20,159 nt of DNA, taken from contig SKMT01000423.1 of assembly GCA_007120915.1 (NCBI GenBank), positions 1-20,159 on the forward strand. The letters run 5' to 3'. Shown piece after piece: positions 1 through 6,520 of this stretch. This stretch comes from Myxococcales bacterium. GTDB lineage: Bacteria > Myxococcota_A > Bradymonadia > Bradymonadales > Bradymonadaceae. The position numbers and the translations under genes are program-made. How positions within the stretch are numbered: position 1 is the first letter of the stretch; each line of letters begins with the position of its first letter. Below the pieces are notes generated by a model, which searched no databases, had not been told where the DNA came from, and saw nothing but the letters and a program-made list of their open reading frames with translations.

Positions 1-210
1 CCCAGCACCCAGCGCCCAGCACCCAGCGCCCAGCACCCAGAGCCCAGCACCCAGAGCCCAGAGCCCAGCACCCAGAGCCCAGCACCCAGCGCCCAGCACC
101 CAGAGCCCAGCACCCAGCGCCCAGCGCCCAGAGCCCAGCCCCCAGCGCCCAGAGCCCAGCACCCAGAGCCCAGCACCCAGCGCCCAGTGCCCAGTGCCCA
201 GCGCCCAGCA
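1..210. repeat. Heptanucleotide tandem array CCCAGNN, 30 in-phase units
   Basis: Thirty consecutive 7-base units run from base 1 to base 210 without a phase break. Each begins CCCAG; the last two bases vary: CA in 11 units, CG in 8, AG in 8, TG in 2 and CC in 1. A degenerate unit follows at 211-217. The array is cut by the left window edge, so its full length is unknown. A period of 7 is not a multiple of 3, so the array cannot encode a simple in-frame repeat. It resembles in form the short tandemly repeated heptamers known from filamentous cyanobacteria, but I infer no relation. It ends four bases before the -35 box of the lipoprotein gene. Confidence 0.97.
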
Positions 211-221
211 CCCACCCAAGA

Positions 222-250
222 TTGACACCTTTTTTCACGCGCAGTATCTT
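222..250 (+). promoter_or_regulatory. Sigma70-type promoter for the lipoprotein gene
   Basis: A perfect TTGACA (222-227) is followed by a 17-base spacer and TATCTT (245-250), which matches four of six consensus -10 bases. Transcription would start near 257, leaving a leader of about 47 bases before the ATG at 304. It is the best promoter in the window and lies directly behind the heptamer array. Confidence 0.75.
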
Positions 251-303
251 GGCGCCTGCACATCGCGTACGTGTGTGACCCGCCTTCTTTCCCGAGGTCC
301 GAG

Positions 304-1572
304 ATGCCCCGCCTGGCTGTTTGCTGTCGCCGGTTTGTTGTTCTGACCCTCTGTATGGCCCTGATTGTCAGCGGCTGTGCTGAAGAGGACAACCCCGAGT
401 CGGTGTACCTGTACGTGCTCAACGGCTACGCCGGGGCCAACTCCATTGATGTCGTCGGCCCCACGGGCATGATCGTCTCCGATCTTCGGTTCGGTGAGCG
501 TACCGAGGAGCCCATCGAGGTCGACCGCAATCTGGGAACGGACTTCACGGTGCTCGTCGACGGCGCCCCCCAGGCGTTCGAAGCCGATCACAACCTCTTT
601 TCGATGTATCCCCAGGAGACAGCAACCTTTGTGCTTTCCCAACGCCAGGATATGGCGGTGACCTCCAAACTGCTTCGCCACGTTCAGGGGGTTTCTCCGG
701 CCTGTCGCCTGGTGGTCAGCAACTCGCTGTCAGTGCTCAGCGACAACATCGGCGAGTACAACGCCATCCTCGGCTGGGATCTGGAAGACCGGCTCATCGT
801 CGGTGGTTTCGACCAGGAATACGAAGAAGAAAACATCACGGACTGGGGCGAAGATGATCACGCAGAACGCGCTGAGATCTTCGACGACATGGAAGCCCAT
901 CCCTATTTCGCTGTCGCCGAAGGAGCCGAAGACGACGAAGACGAAGGTGAATCAGCCGGTCAAATGATCTGGCTGGGCCCGGAAGACCGGGTTGATCTGC
1001 CTCGGGTCAGCTTCCAACAAGGCAGCGTTCTCAGCCCTCCCAACTCCTTCGAGTATGTCGACTGTGTTCTGGAACAGGAGGAAGCTCTGGAGGCACTCGA
1101 AGAAATGCAAGAAGACGGCGATGTCGATCCCGAAGAACTGATGGAACTCGAAGCCGCGCTGGACATGGACTGCAACACCCCCGGTCAATTCACGGTGGTG
1201 ATGCACGAGCCGGGCGAAGACGAGGTCGCTCAGTCCTACCACTACTACCCCGAGGACTTTGAGCAGGCCGACAACGAAGACTGCGGTATGACCCACCAGT
1301 TCTTCACCGATTTCAGCAACGTCTTCCAGGGCGGTGCTCCCGACGAAGAGACCAACGCCTACGAATACGACGGCTACGACGAGAACACCCGTCTTGAATG
1401 GGAGACGGACTTCCAGATTTCCGATCACTACTACATCGTACTCTTTGGGCGCGCCATCGATCCCTTCATCGACGCCTGGCGCGCCAGCGATCACGTCACT
1501 CCACTTCCGGAATATCCCGGCGGCGCCGACCCGGCAGAATCCTTCGAGGTCAACGCCCAAGAGGGGCCGTAA
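304..1572 (+). CDS. Acidic predicted lipoprotein of unknown function
   Basis: This 422-residue protein has a typical lipoprotein signal: a basic start, a hydrophobic stretch (about residues 11-22) and the lipobox VSGC with Cys25 as the lipidation site. Ala follows the Cys, so outer-membrane sorting is plausible. The ATG at 304 is preferred over an upstream in-frame GTG at 271 because GAGG lies six bases before it. The mature protein is very acidic. Residues about 35-112 look like a small beta-sandwich and faintly recall DUF4397-type lipoproteins; this is a weak resemblance only. Residues 205-217 are an Asp/Glu-rich linker, and residues 254-290 form a Glu-rich helical segment bounded by Cys254 and Cys290, which could make a disulfide. 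Cys134 and Cys327 are the other mature cysteines. I recognise no enzyme motif. The gene stands alone between two heptamer arrays. Confidence 0.85.
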   Translation: MPRLAVCCRRFVVLTLCMALIVSGCAEEDNPESVYLYVLNGYAGANSIDVVGPTGMIVSDLRFGERTEEPIEVDRNLGTDFTVLVDGAPQAFEADHNLFSMYPQETATFVLSQRQDMAVTSKLLRHVQGVSPACRLVVSNSLSVLSDNIGEYNAILGWDLEDRLIVGGFDQEYEEENITDWGEDDHAERAEIFDDMEAHPYFAVAEGAEDDEDEGESAGQMIWLGPEDRVDLPRVSFQQGSVLSPPNSFEYVDCVLEQEEALEALEEMQEDGDVDPEELMELEAALDMDCNTPGQFTVVMHEPGEDEVAQSYHYYPEDFEQADNEDCGMTHQFFTDFSNVFQGGAPDEETNAYEYDGYDENTRLEWETDFQISDHYYIVLFGRAIDPFIDAWRASDHVTPLPEYPGGADPAESFEVNAQEGP

Positions 1573-1601
1573 GTTTCTCTGACGGTTTCAGCACCTCAGA
1601 A

Positions 1602-1634
1602 CCCGGGGCAGCCTGAACTGCGGCTAGCCCCGGG
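1602..1634. terminator. GC-rich hairpin after the lipoprotein gene
   Basis: CCCGGGGC (1602-1609) pairs perfectly with GCCCCGGG (1627-1634), and AGC/GCT can extend the stem past a one-base bulge. No T-run follows on either strand, so this is not a standard intrinsic terminator. It could stop transcription from both flanking genes, or be a REP-like element. Confidence 0.4.
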
Positions 1635-1665
1635 CTACGGGTCGTGCGTTCATCTCCACGGGTCG

Positions 1666-1806
1666 CCCAGTGCCCAGCGCCCAGCACCCAGCGCCCAGCA
1701 CCCAGCGCCCAGTGCCCAGCCCCCAGCACCCCAGCGCCCAGCGCCCAGCGCCCACCACCTAACACCCACCACCTAACACCCACCACCTAACACCCACCAC
1801 CTAACA
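1666..1806. repeat. Second heptamer array turning into a 14-base repeat
   Basis: Twelve CCCAGNN units run from 1666 to 1750, with a single extra C at 1729 as the only slip. They are followed by four exact copies of the 14-base unit CCCACCACCTAACA (1751-1806). The 14-mer is two diverged heptamers, so the period of 7 holds throughout. The array ends five bases before the stop codon of the peptidase gene (1812-1814). With the array at 1-210 it encloses the lipoprotein gene, in the same orientation. Confidence 0.95.
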
Positions 1807-1811
1807 CCCGC

Positions 1812-2699
1812 CTAGAACGCCCACCGCGTTCCCGCCTCTTCGCTCCGCCCCACCGCCAGCAGCACCTCTGTGGTCGTCGCCCAGCTCATCTGTCCCTCTT
1901 CATCGACGGCGATCACACCGAACCGGCGATCGCGCTCGTCGCAGGCAGCGATAGTCTCTTCGACGGCCTGGCTCAGCGGCTGACCATCTTCAGCACGAAT
2001 CACAATCCGGGCAGCCAGCGCTTCGTCGATAATGTCTTCGCCGTTTCCGGTAGCGCTGACCGCACCTTTGTCGGTGGCGTAGTTGCCGGCCACCGTCGGT
2101 GTGTCACTGACCCTGCCCACCCGCTCAAATCCCCGGCCCCCGGTGGAGGTGGCAGCAGCGAGTTGGCCCTCCGCATCGCGCACCACGATCCCCACCGTCC
2201 CCGTCCCGTCGGCATTCTCTTGGGGTTTTTCGCCGAGCCGGTGGCGCCGAGTCTTGTCGAGCCAGTGGGAAAACCGCCGCTTTTCGATGGGGTCAAAAAG
2301 CTCCATTCCCATCTGTCGCGCCAGCAATTCCGCCCCTCGCCCGTCGAGCACCCGTGAGTCCTCCTGTTGCAGATACATCGCCATCTTCGTCGGGTTTTTT
2401 ACCCATTCGGCGTTGATGACCCCGCTAAATGCTCGTCGATCCCCCTCCATGACGGCCGCTGACATCTGGATACCGCCGTCGCGCTGCAGCTTCGAGCCGT
2501 GCCCGGCATTAAACTCCTCGCAGTCCTCCAGAGCGACGCTTCCGCGCTCTACCAGCTCCATCGCCGACGCATTCTGACGGGCCACCTCCCACAACTCATC
2601 GAGGATCCGCTCCAACTCCGCACGCACCGTCTGTTCTCGATCTGTGCCATCCAGCGCCGACCCGGCGCCTCCGTGAATTACAACTGTTGGACTGCTCAT
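1812..2699 (-). CDS. Isoaspartyl peptidase / type 2 L-asparaginase (Ntn hydrolase)
   Basis: The 295-residue product belongs to the plant-type asparaginase family (N-terminal nucleophile hydrolases). Members cleave themselves before a threonine and then hydrolyse beta-aspartyl dipeptides and L-asparagine. Visible signatures are the N-terminal VVIHGGAG (6-13), the motif FNAGHGS (63-69), the cleavage region TGTVG with Thr168 as likely nucleophile, STGG (185-188), and downstream GRVSDTP and ATGNGED. The start at 2699 is chosen because GAGGAG lies five bases before the ATG; an in-frame upstream start adds 12 non-conserved residues. I see no signal peptide, so it is probably cytoplasmic. Length is near the family norm of about 300. 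No clear promoter is visible upstream, and its 3' end abuts the second heptamer array. Confidence 0.9.
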   Translation of the reverse strand: MSSPTVVIHGGAGSALDGTDREQTVRAELERILDELWEVARQNASAMELVERGSVALEDCEEFNAGHGSKLQRDGGIQMSAAVMEGDRRAFSGVINAEWVKNPTKMAMYLQQEDSRVLDGRGAELLARQMGMELFDPIEKRRFSHWLDKTRRHRLGEKPQENADGTGTVGIVVRDAEGQLAAATSTGGRGFERVGRVSDTPTVAGNYATDKGAVSATGNGEDIIDEALAARIVIRAEDGQPLSQAVEETIAACDERDRRFGVIAVDEEGQMSWATTTEVLLAVGRSEEAGTRWAF

Positions 2700-3139
2700 C
2701 TCGACTCCTCGTTCTGACAATCTTCTGCTCGTCACCTGGTAATGATCTCCGTGCCAACACCACCTTCGTGCACCCAGACCTCATCGACCATTCGGGGTTA
2801 CGCCACCGTCGTTCGATGGGCCGAAGGCGCCATCGCTGTTCGTGTCGGGCGCTGAACGGCGCGCCCGAGAATGCTCAGGAGCCACGGTCGCGTTGCATGA
2901 CAATATCCGATCACCGGCGTTGATATCGACATCACAGCTACTCGTACCCGGTAAAGGCACCCTGCGCGGAGGTGATCCAATCTCCTCGGTGACACCACCC
3001 ACGACCTCACGACCTCACTTTTTGGTCACCTGCCAGCCGTTCCTAACTTTCGTAGCAGACAACGCTGCCGTGAGCACGCGCTTCGGTGATAATACCGAAG
3101 CCGGTGCCGGCATCATTCACCCCAGCGATGAGGTACATC
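2700..3139. other. 440-base divergent intergenic region
   Basis: No convincing gene lies here. Short reading frames exist on both strands but have no family signature. The stretch should hold the promoters of the minus-strand peptidase and the plus-strand DUF1328 gene. Visible items are the peptidase ribosome-binding site at the left end, an 8-base direct repeat ACGACCTC (3001-3016) and a perfect dyad at 3080-3101, described separately. Confidence 0.6.
3080..3101 (+). promoter_or_regulatory. Perfect dyad overlapping a possible -10 box
   Basis: GCTTCGGT (3080-3087) and ACCGAAGC (3094-3101) are exact inverted repeats around the six bases GATAAT. GATAAT matches five of six -10 consensus bases, with a poor -35 (CTGCCG at 3065-3070, three of six) at 17 bases. 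The dyad lies 38 bases before the DUF1328 start codon. It may be an operator over a promoter or a hairpin in the leader; the sequence does not decide. Confidence 0.4.
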
Positions 3140-3325
3140 ATGCTCTGGTGGGCTCTCGTATTCTTCGTGATCGCCATTATCGCCGCCATCTTCGGATTCG
3201 GCGGCTTCGCTGCAGGCGCGGCCACCATCGCCCAGGTGATCTTCTACCTGGCACTGGTGCTGTTCGTACTGTCGTTTATCTTCCACGTCTTCGGAGGTCG
3301 AGGTCGCGGCACCACAGTTGCCTAA
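3140..3325 (+). CDS. Small DUF1328 (YtjA-like) membrane protein
   Basis: The product has 61 residues with two hydrophobic segments (about 3-19 and 30-50), separated by the glycine-rich GFGGFAAGAA and ending in a short basic GGRGRG tail. This pattern, with the opening MLWWALVFFVIAIIAA, matches the DUF1328 family of small inner-membrane proteins, whose function is not established. I take ATG 3140 because GAGGT stands five bases before it; ATG 3128 has no ribosome-binding site and adds only four residues. The stop TAA (3323-3325) overlaps the stop of the converging phosphatase gene by three bases. A dyad upstream suggests regulated expression. Confidence 0.85.
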   Translation: MLWWALVFFVIAIIAAIFGFGGFAAGAATIAQVIFYLALVLFVLSFIFHVFGGRGRGTTVA

Positions 3326-5874
3326 TCGTGCCGGGCCCAGTCTAGCAACCACCGGCCAAGGTCGGATTGGTCCATCATCCCGTGGAATGATCCGGCCGAC
3401 GGTCCCTCGGCGAACAGGGGCACAAAGTTCGCCGAGTACGGAGCATCCACCTCCGTGGTCCGGGCTGCCAGTTGGGCGGGCCAGGTATACTGAACGGCGA
3501 TCTCCGGGGGGCTGGCGAATTCCGCCTGCAACTGATCGTCGTTCAGCCCTTCTCCATGGCGAATTTCGTCGGCGGCGACATCGAACCAGGTCATCTCGAA
3601 GTCTCCCCCGCAGTCGGTGACCGCACCGCAGGCGTCGCTGTGAAACCCATAGTGGTTGTCCAACACGGTCATACTCTGATCTCTGAGCGACGTCACCAGC
3701 ACCAGTGTGTCGTCGCGTCTATCAGCAAACGAGCGCACTGCTTCGACGGTCTCTCCAAACTCGGCAAACTCTGAAAAGAGCGCCTCGCCTCGCTCAAACT
3801 GCGATTTCGCCTCGCCGATCCCGCCGGCATCAATGGTCAGAAAAAACCCGTCGTCACTGTCGTCCAGCTCTTCAAGCGCTTTCTTCGACATTTCGGTCAC
3901 GCTGCGCTCGGCGCTCCAGCGCTCAGCCGGTAAAACTCCTGTATGTTCCAGCCGCTGAAGTTGCTCGTCATCGAACATCTCCGTGCCACCGGCGACGACC
4001 TCCAGCCCACTGCGCCCCTCCTGCATCTCTACGAATTGTTCGGCCAGCCCGTCATCTGCATCGTATTCGTGCTGTCTGCCGTACAGCGCCGCCGGCATCG
4101 GGTCCGTTAGCTGCCCCGAGGTGACGATGCCGGCGGCCCGACCGCCATCGACAAGATGGTCCAGAAGCCTCGCACGAGGCTGCAGCTCACCGTCTTCGCC
4201 GGGCTCCTTGCCCAGCACACCGCGGCGAGTCTTCGCCCCGGTGCCAAGCGCCGTCGCAGCACCGGCAGCGTCGTTGACCAGCCCGTCCGTCGCGTGCGTC
4301 GCCACCGCCCCCATCACCGGCATCATCAGCATTCCAGGCACTCCAAAGTGGTAATACCACGCCGTCATAGAGTTCATCCCGAACCCATCCGTGACCACCA
4401 GGATCACGTTATCGGGCTCGTTGTCATCGTTGCGAGCATCCAGGCGCGAAGCGCGCTCTACCTCCGGGTCTTCGTCGTCTATCCAGGCCATCAACTGCCG
4501 CCCCAGATCGGCGTTGTCGCGCAGCCGGCTCAACTCATTGGCCCCCACGCCCTCGGCAAACAGCGGCACCAGCTCCGGGGTGTGAGTCGCCGAAAACCGA
4601 CCCTCGCCATCCCAGTACGCGCGGCTGGCCGGCGACATAAACCCGAAGCTGGTCACCCCGTGATCGTCTTCGAGCTCTCTGGGGCCGAACTCCCCTTCAC
4701 CGACATCGAGACGCTGAAAGGGATCGGCCAACCCGTCGATCACGGCATCGTCGACGTCATCCGGGTGGGTCAGCGCCGCGATCTCGTCATCACTCTCGCC
4801 CAACTCATCCAGATATGGTTCCATCGTCGAGCCATCGAACAGATCCATCGCCCCCGTTTCGTGATCTGCCGTCACCGCAACCAGTGTATCGTCGCGCCCT
4901 CTGGCGTACTCCAGCGCCTCGGCGATCCCCTGGTCCATATCGAGCGTCTCCTCGATGCTCTTCTGGCCGTCCATCCGGTGGCCACCCCAGTCGATTTTCG
5001 CTCCTTCAACCATCAGGAAGAACCCCTCCGGATCGTCGCTGTCGAGCGCTTCGATGGAGCGGCGCACCATCTCATCTAGTTCCATCTTTCGGGCCTCTTC
5101 GTGCACCCAGGGCATGTCCCGTTCGTGCATCAACCCCACCAGCTTCGAGGTCTTACCTGCCGCAGTCCGCACCGCATCAGCATCTTCGGCGATGGTGTAG
5201 CCGCGCTGCTCCATCTCTTCGAGCAGATCGCGGTCGTCGTCGCGCCCGCGAAAATACTGCCACCCGGCGCCCAGCATCACGTCCACGCCTGATTCGCTCA
5301 TATCGATGGCGATGTCGTCATACTGCCGCCGGCTGTGGCGATGGGCTGCAAAGGGGGCCGGTGTGGCATGGGTGATCCGCACCGTCGCCGCCAGCCCGCT
5401 GTTCCAACCCGCTTCTTCGGCGGCCTGGACCATGTTGCTAAGCTGATGGTCCTCCTTCTCTTCTTCATCGGGCCCGGTCGACGGCGTAACGCTCACGCCG
5501 TTGAAATGGGTCTTCTCCCCGGTGGCCATCGCCGTGGCCGACGCTGCGGAGTCGGTGGTCACATACTCGTACTCGTGGGTGGCGAGCACGCCGAAACGGT
5601 CCATCTGCATCATCGCCAGCGGTTCACCCGCTGCGTACGCCGAGGCCGCCACCTGTGACAGCCCCATTCCGTCGCCGATAAACAGGATGATTCGCTTCGG
5701 CCGTTCCCGTTGGGCCTCCTCGCCCGCTCGGTCGACGCTTTCGGCGACGGCCTGCCCCGCCTCAATTCCCACCTCCTGGACTTCGCCGCGTGGCTCGGGT
5801 GCCGTCTGGCAGGCCACACCTACCACCGCTGCCAGGATCAACCATCGGCCCCAATGCTGAAACGTCCTAACCAT
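3322..5874 (-). CDS. Tandem alkaline phosphatase: active domain plus degenerate domain
   Basis: The 850-residue protein has a hydrophobic signal ending in GVAC (Cys22), so it is probably an exported lipoprotein, although Gly at the -3 lipobox position is unusual. Domain 1 (about 60-465) keeps the alkaline phosphatase site: Asp68 in GDGMG, nucleophile Ser109 in TTDSAASATA, His169 and Thr171, Glu290/Asp295/His299 in VEGAKIDWGGH, Asp337-His338 in ADHETG, and His431. Domain 2 (about 485-850) aligns by eye with domain 1 and repeats VPLFAEG near its end. There Ser becomes Ala536, and ligand positions become Met593, Asp682, Gly687, Ser691, Leu730, Arg731 and Tyr813; only Asp496 remains. Domain 1 should hydrolyse phosphomonoesters with Zn/Mg; domain 2 is presumably structural or binding. 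ATG 5874 is chosen over GTG 5892 because GGGAG stands nine bases before it. The gene begins just after the rplQ terminator. Confidence 0.93.
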   Translation of the reverse strand: MVRTFQHWGRWLILAAVVGVACQTAPEPRGEVQEVGIEAGQAVAESVDRAGEEAQRERPKRIILFIGDGMGLSQVAASAYAAGEPLAMMQMDRFGVLATHEYEYVTTDSAASATAMATGEKTHFNGVSVTPSTGPDEEEKEDHQLSNMVQAAEEAGWNSGLAATVRITHATPAPFAAHRHSRRQYDDIAIDMSESGVDVMLGAGWQYFRGRDDDRDLLEEMEQRGYTIAEDADAVRTAAGKTSKLVGLMHERDMPWVHEEARKMELDEMVRRSIEALDSDDPEGFFLMVEGAKIDWGGHRMDGQKSIEETLDMDQGIAEALEYARGRDDTLVAVTADHETGAMDLFDGSTMEPYLDELGESDDEIAALTHPDDVDDAVIDGLADPFQRLDVGEGEFGPRELEDDHGVTSFGFMSPASRAYWDGEGRFSATHTPELVPLFAEGVGANELSRLRDNADLGRQLMAWIDDEDPEVERASRLDARNDDNEPDNVILVVTDGFGMNSMTAWYYHFGVPGMLMMPVMGAVATHATDGLVNDAAGAATALGTGAKTRRGVLGKEPGEDGELQPRARLLDHLVDGGRAAGIVTSGQLTDPMPAALYGRQHEYDADDGLAEQFVEMQEGRSGLEVVAGGTEMFDDEQLQRLEHTGVLPAERWSAERSVTEMSKKALEELDDSDDGFFLTIDAGGIGEAKSQFERGEALFSEFAEFGETVEAVRSFADRRDDTLVLVTSLRDQSMTVLDNHYGFHSDACGAVTDCGGDFEMTWFDVAADEIRHGEGLNDDQLQAEFASPPEIAVQYTWPAQLAARTTEVDAPYSANFVPLFAEGPSAGSFHGMMDQSDLGRWLLDWARHD

Positions 5875-5892
5875 CGCTGATGACTCCCGCAC

Positions 5893-5928
5893 AAAAAAAT
5901 CCGGCCATCCCTGTCGGATGGCCGGATT
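5893..5928 (-). terminator. Strong intrinsic terminator of the alpha operon
   Basis: On the minus strand a 13-base perfect stem, AATCCGGCCATCC with GGATGGCCGGATT, closes a five-base loop and runs into seven T residues. It lies 34 bases past the rplQ stop and ends the ribosomal cluster. The phosphatase ATG follows only 18 bases after the T-run. Confidence 0.93.
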
Positions 5929-5962
5929 CTGTCACTGCAACCGTTGGCTGTCACGTCACGGT

Positions 5963-6436
5963 TCAGTCACGGTCCTCTTCTTCGCCTTCTTCATCGTCCT
6001 CGATCAGTTCCTCTTCGGTGACGAACTGCTCGCGGATGTGCTCCGGATAGCGAAGTTCCTCGGTGTTCTCCAGATCCGAGCCCACCCAAGAGACCCGAGA
6101 GATCGGCGCCGCATCGCTTTTGCGGTTCCCGATCTTGATCACACGGGTATACCCGCCATTGCGATCGGCGATTTCCTCGCGCTGGGCCAGGTCGTCAAAC
6201 ACCTTCGACACCAGCTCTTTGTCGCCGATTTTCGAGAACGCCTGGCGGCGCGCATGCAGATCCCCACGCTTTCCAAGCGTGATCAGCTTGTCCGCATACC
6301 GACGCAGCTCTTTGGCCTTCGTATCCGTCGTCTGGATGATCTCGTACTGAATCAAACTCTTGGCCAGGTTCTTCAACAGCGCCTTGCGGTGCGATGCCTT
6401 GCGACCCAGCTTATTACCTTTCTTTTTGTGTCGCAT
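5963..6436 (-). CDS. rplQ: 50S ribosomal protein L17 with acidic C-terminal tail
   Basis: L17 binds 23S rRNA near the peptide exit. The start MRHKKKGNKLGRKASHRKAL is the family signature, and the ATG at 6436 has AGGA seven bases upstream; an upstream in-frame extension has no such support. The product has 157 residues against about 115-130 in many bacteria. The surplus is a C-terminal extension from about residue 120 that ends in a Glu/Asp-rich tail. It is the last gene of the cluster, 84 bases after rpoA, and is followed by the strong terminator. Confidence 0.97.
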   Translation of the reverse strand: MRHKKKGNKLGRKASHRKALLKNLAKSLIQYEIIQTTDTKAKELRRYADKLITLGKRGDLHARRQAFSKIGDKELVSKVFDDLAQREEIADRNGGYTRVIKIGNRKSDAAPISRVSWVGSDLENTEELRYPEHIREQFVTEEELIEDDEEGEEEDRD

Positions 6437-6520
6437 CGTCCGTTCCTGATTCGTTCCAACAGCGCACCCACTGAGGGCACACAAAATTATGGGAGCGCGG
6501 CCTGGTCGACCGCACAGCAA

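Noticed and set aside
1..210. A CRISPR array
   Set aside because: The units are 7 bases and contiguous, with no spacers of unique sequence.
1550..1786. A minus-strand frame of about 78 codons through the second array, rich in Gly, Ala, Leu and Trp
   Set aside because: It is a translation of the heptamer repeat in a frame that happens to stay open; unit length 7 gives no stable protein repeat selected for coding.
2740..2765. A sigma54 promoter before the peptidase gene (TTGGCACGG on the minus strand)
   Set aside because: The -24 element is good, but the GC of the -12 element is absent at the required distance.
2842..3345. A 167-codon plus-strand frame in the intergenic region
   Set aside because: It overlaps the DUF1328 gene in another frame, has mixed, non-protein-like composition and no suitable ribosome-binding site.
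4156..5079. A 307-codon plus-strand frame opposite the phosphatase
   Set aside because: The minus-strand frame has clear catalytic motifs; the plus frame has none.
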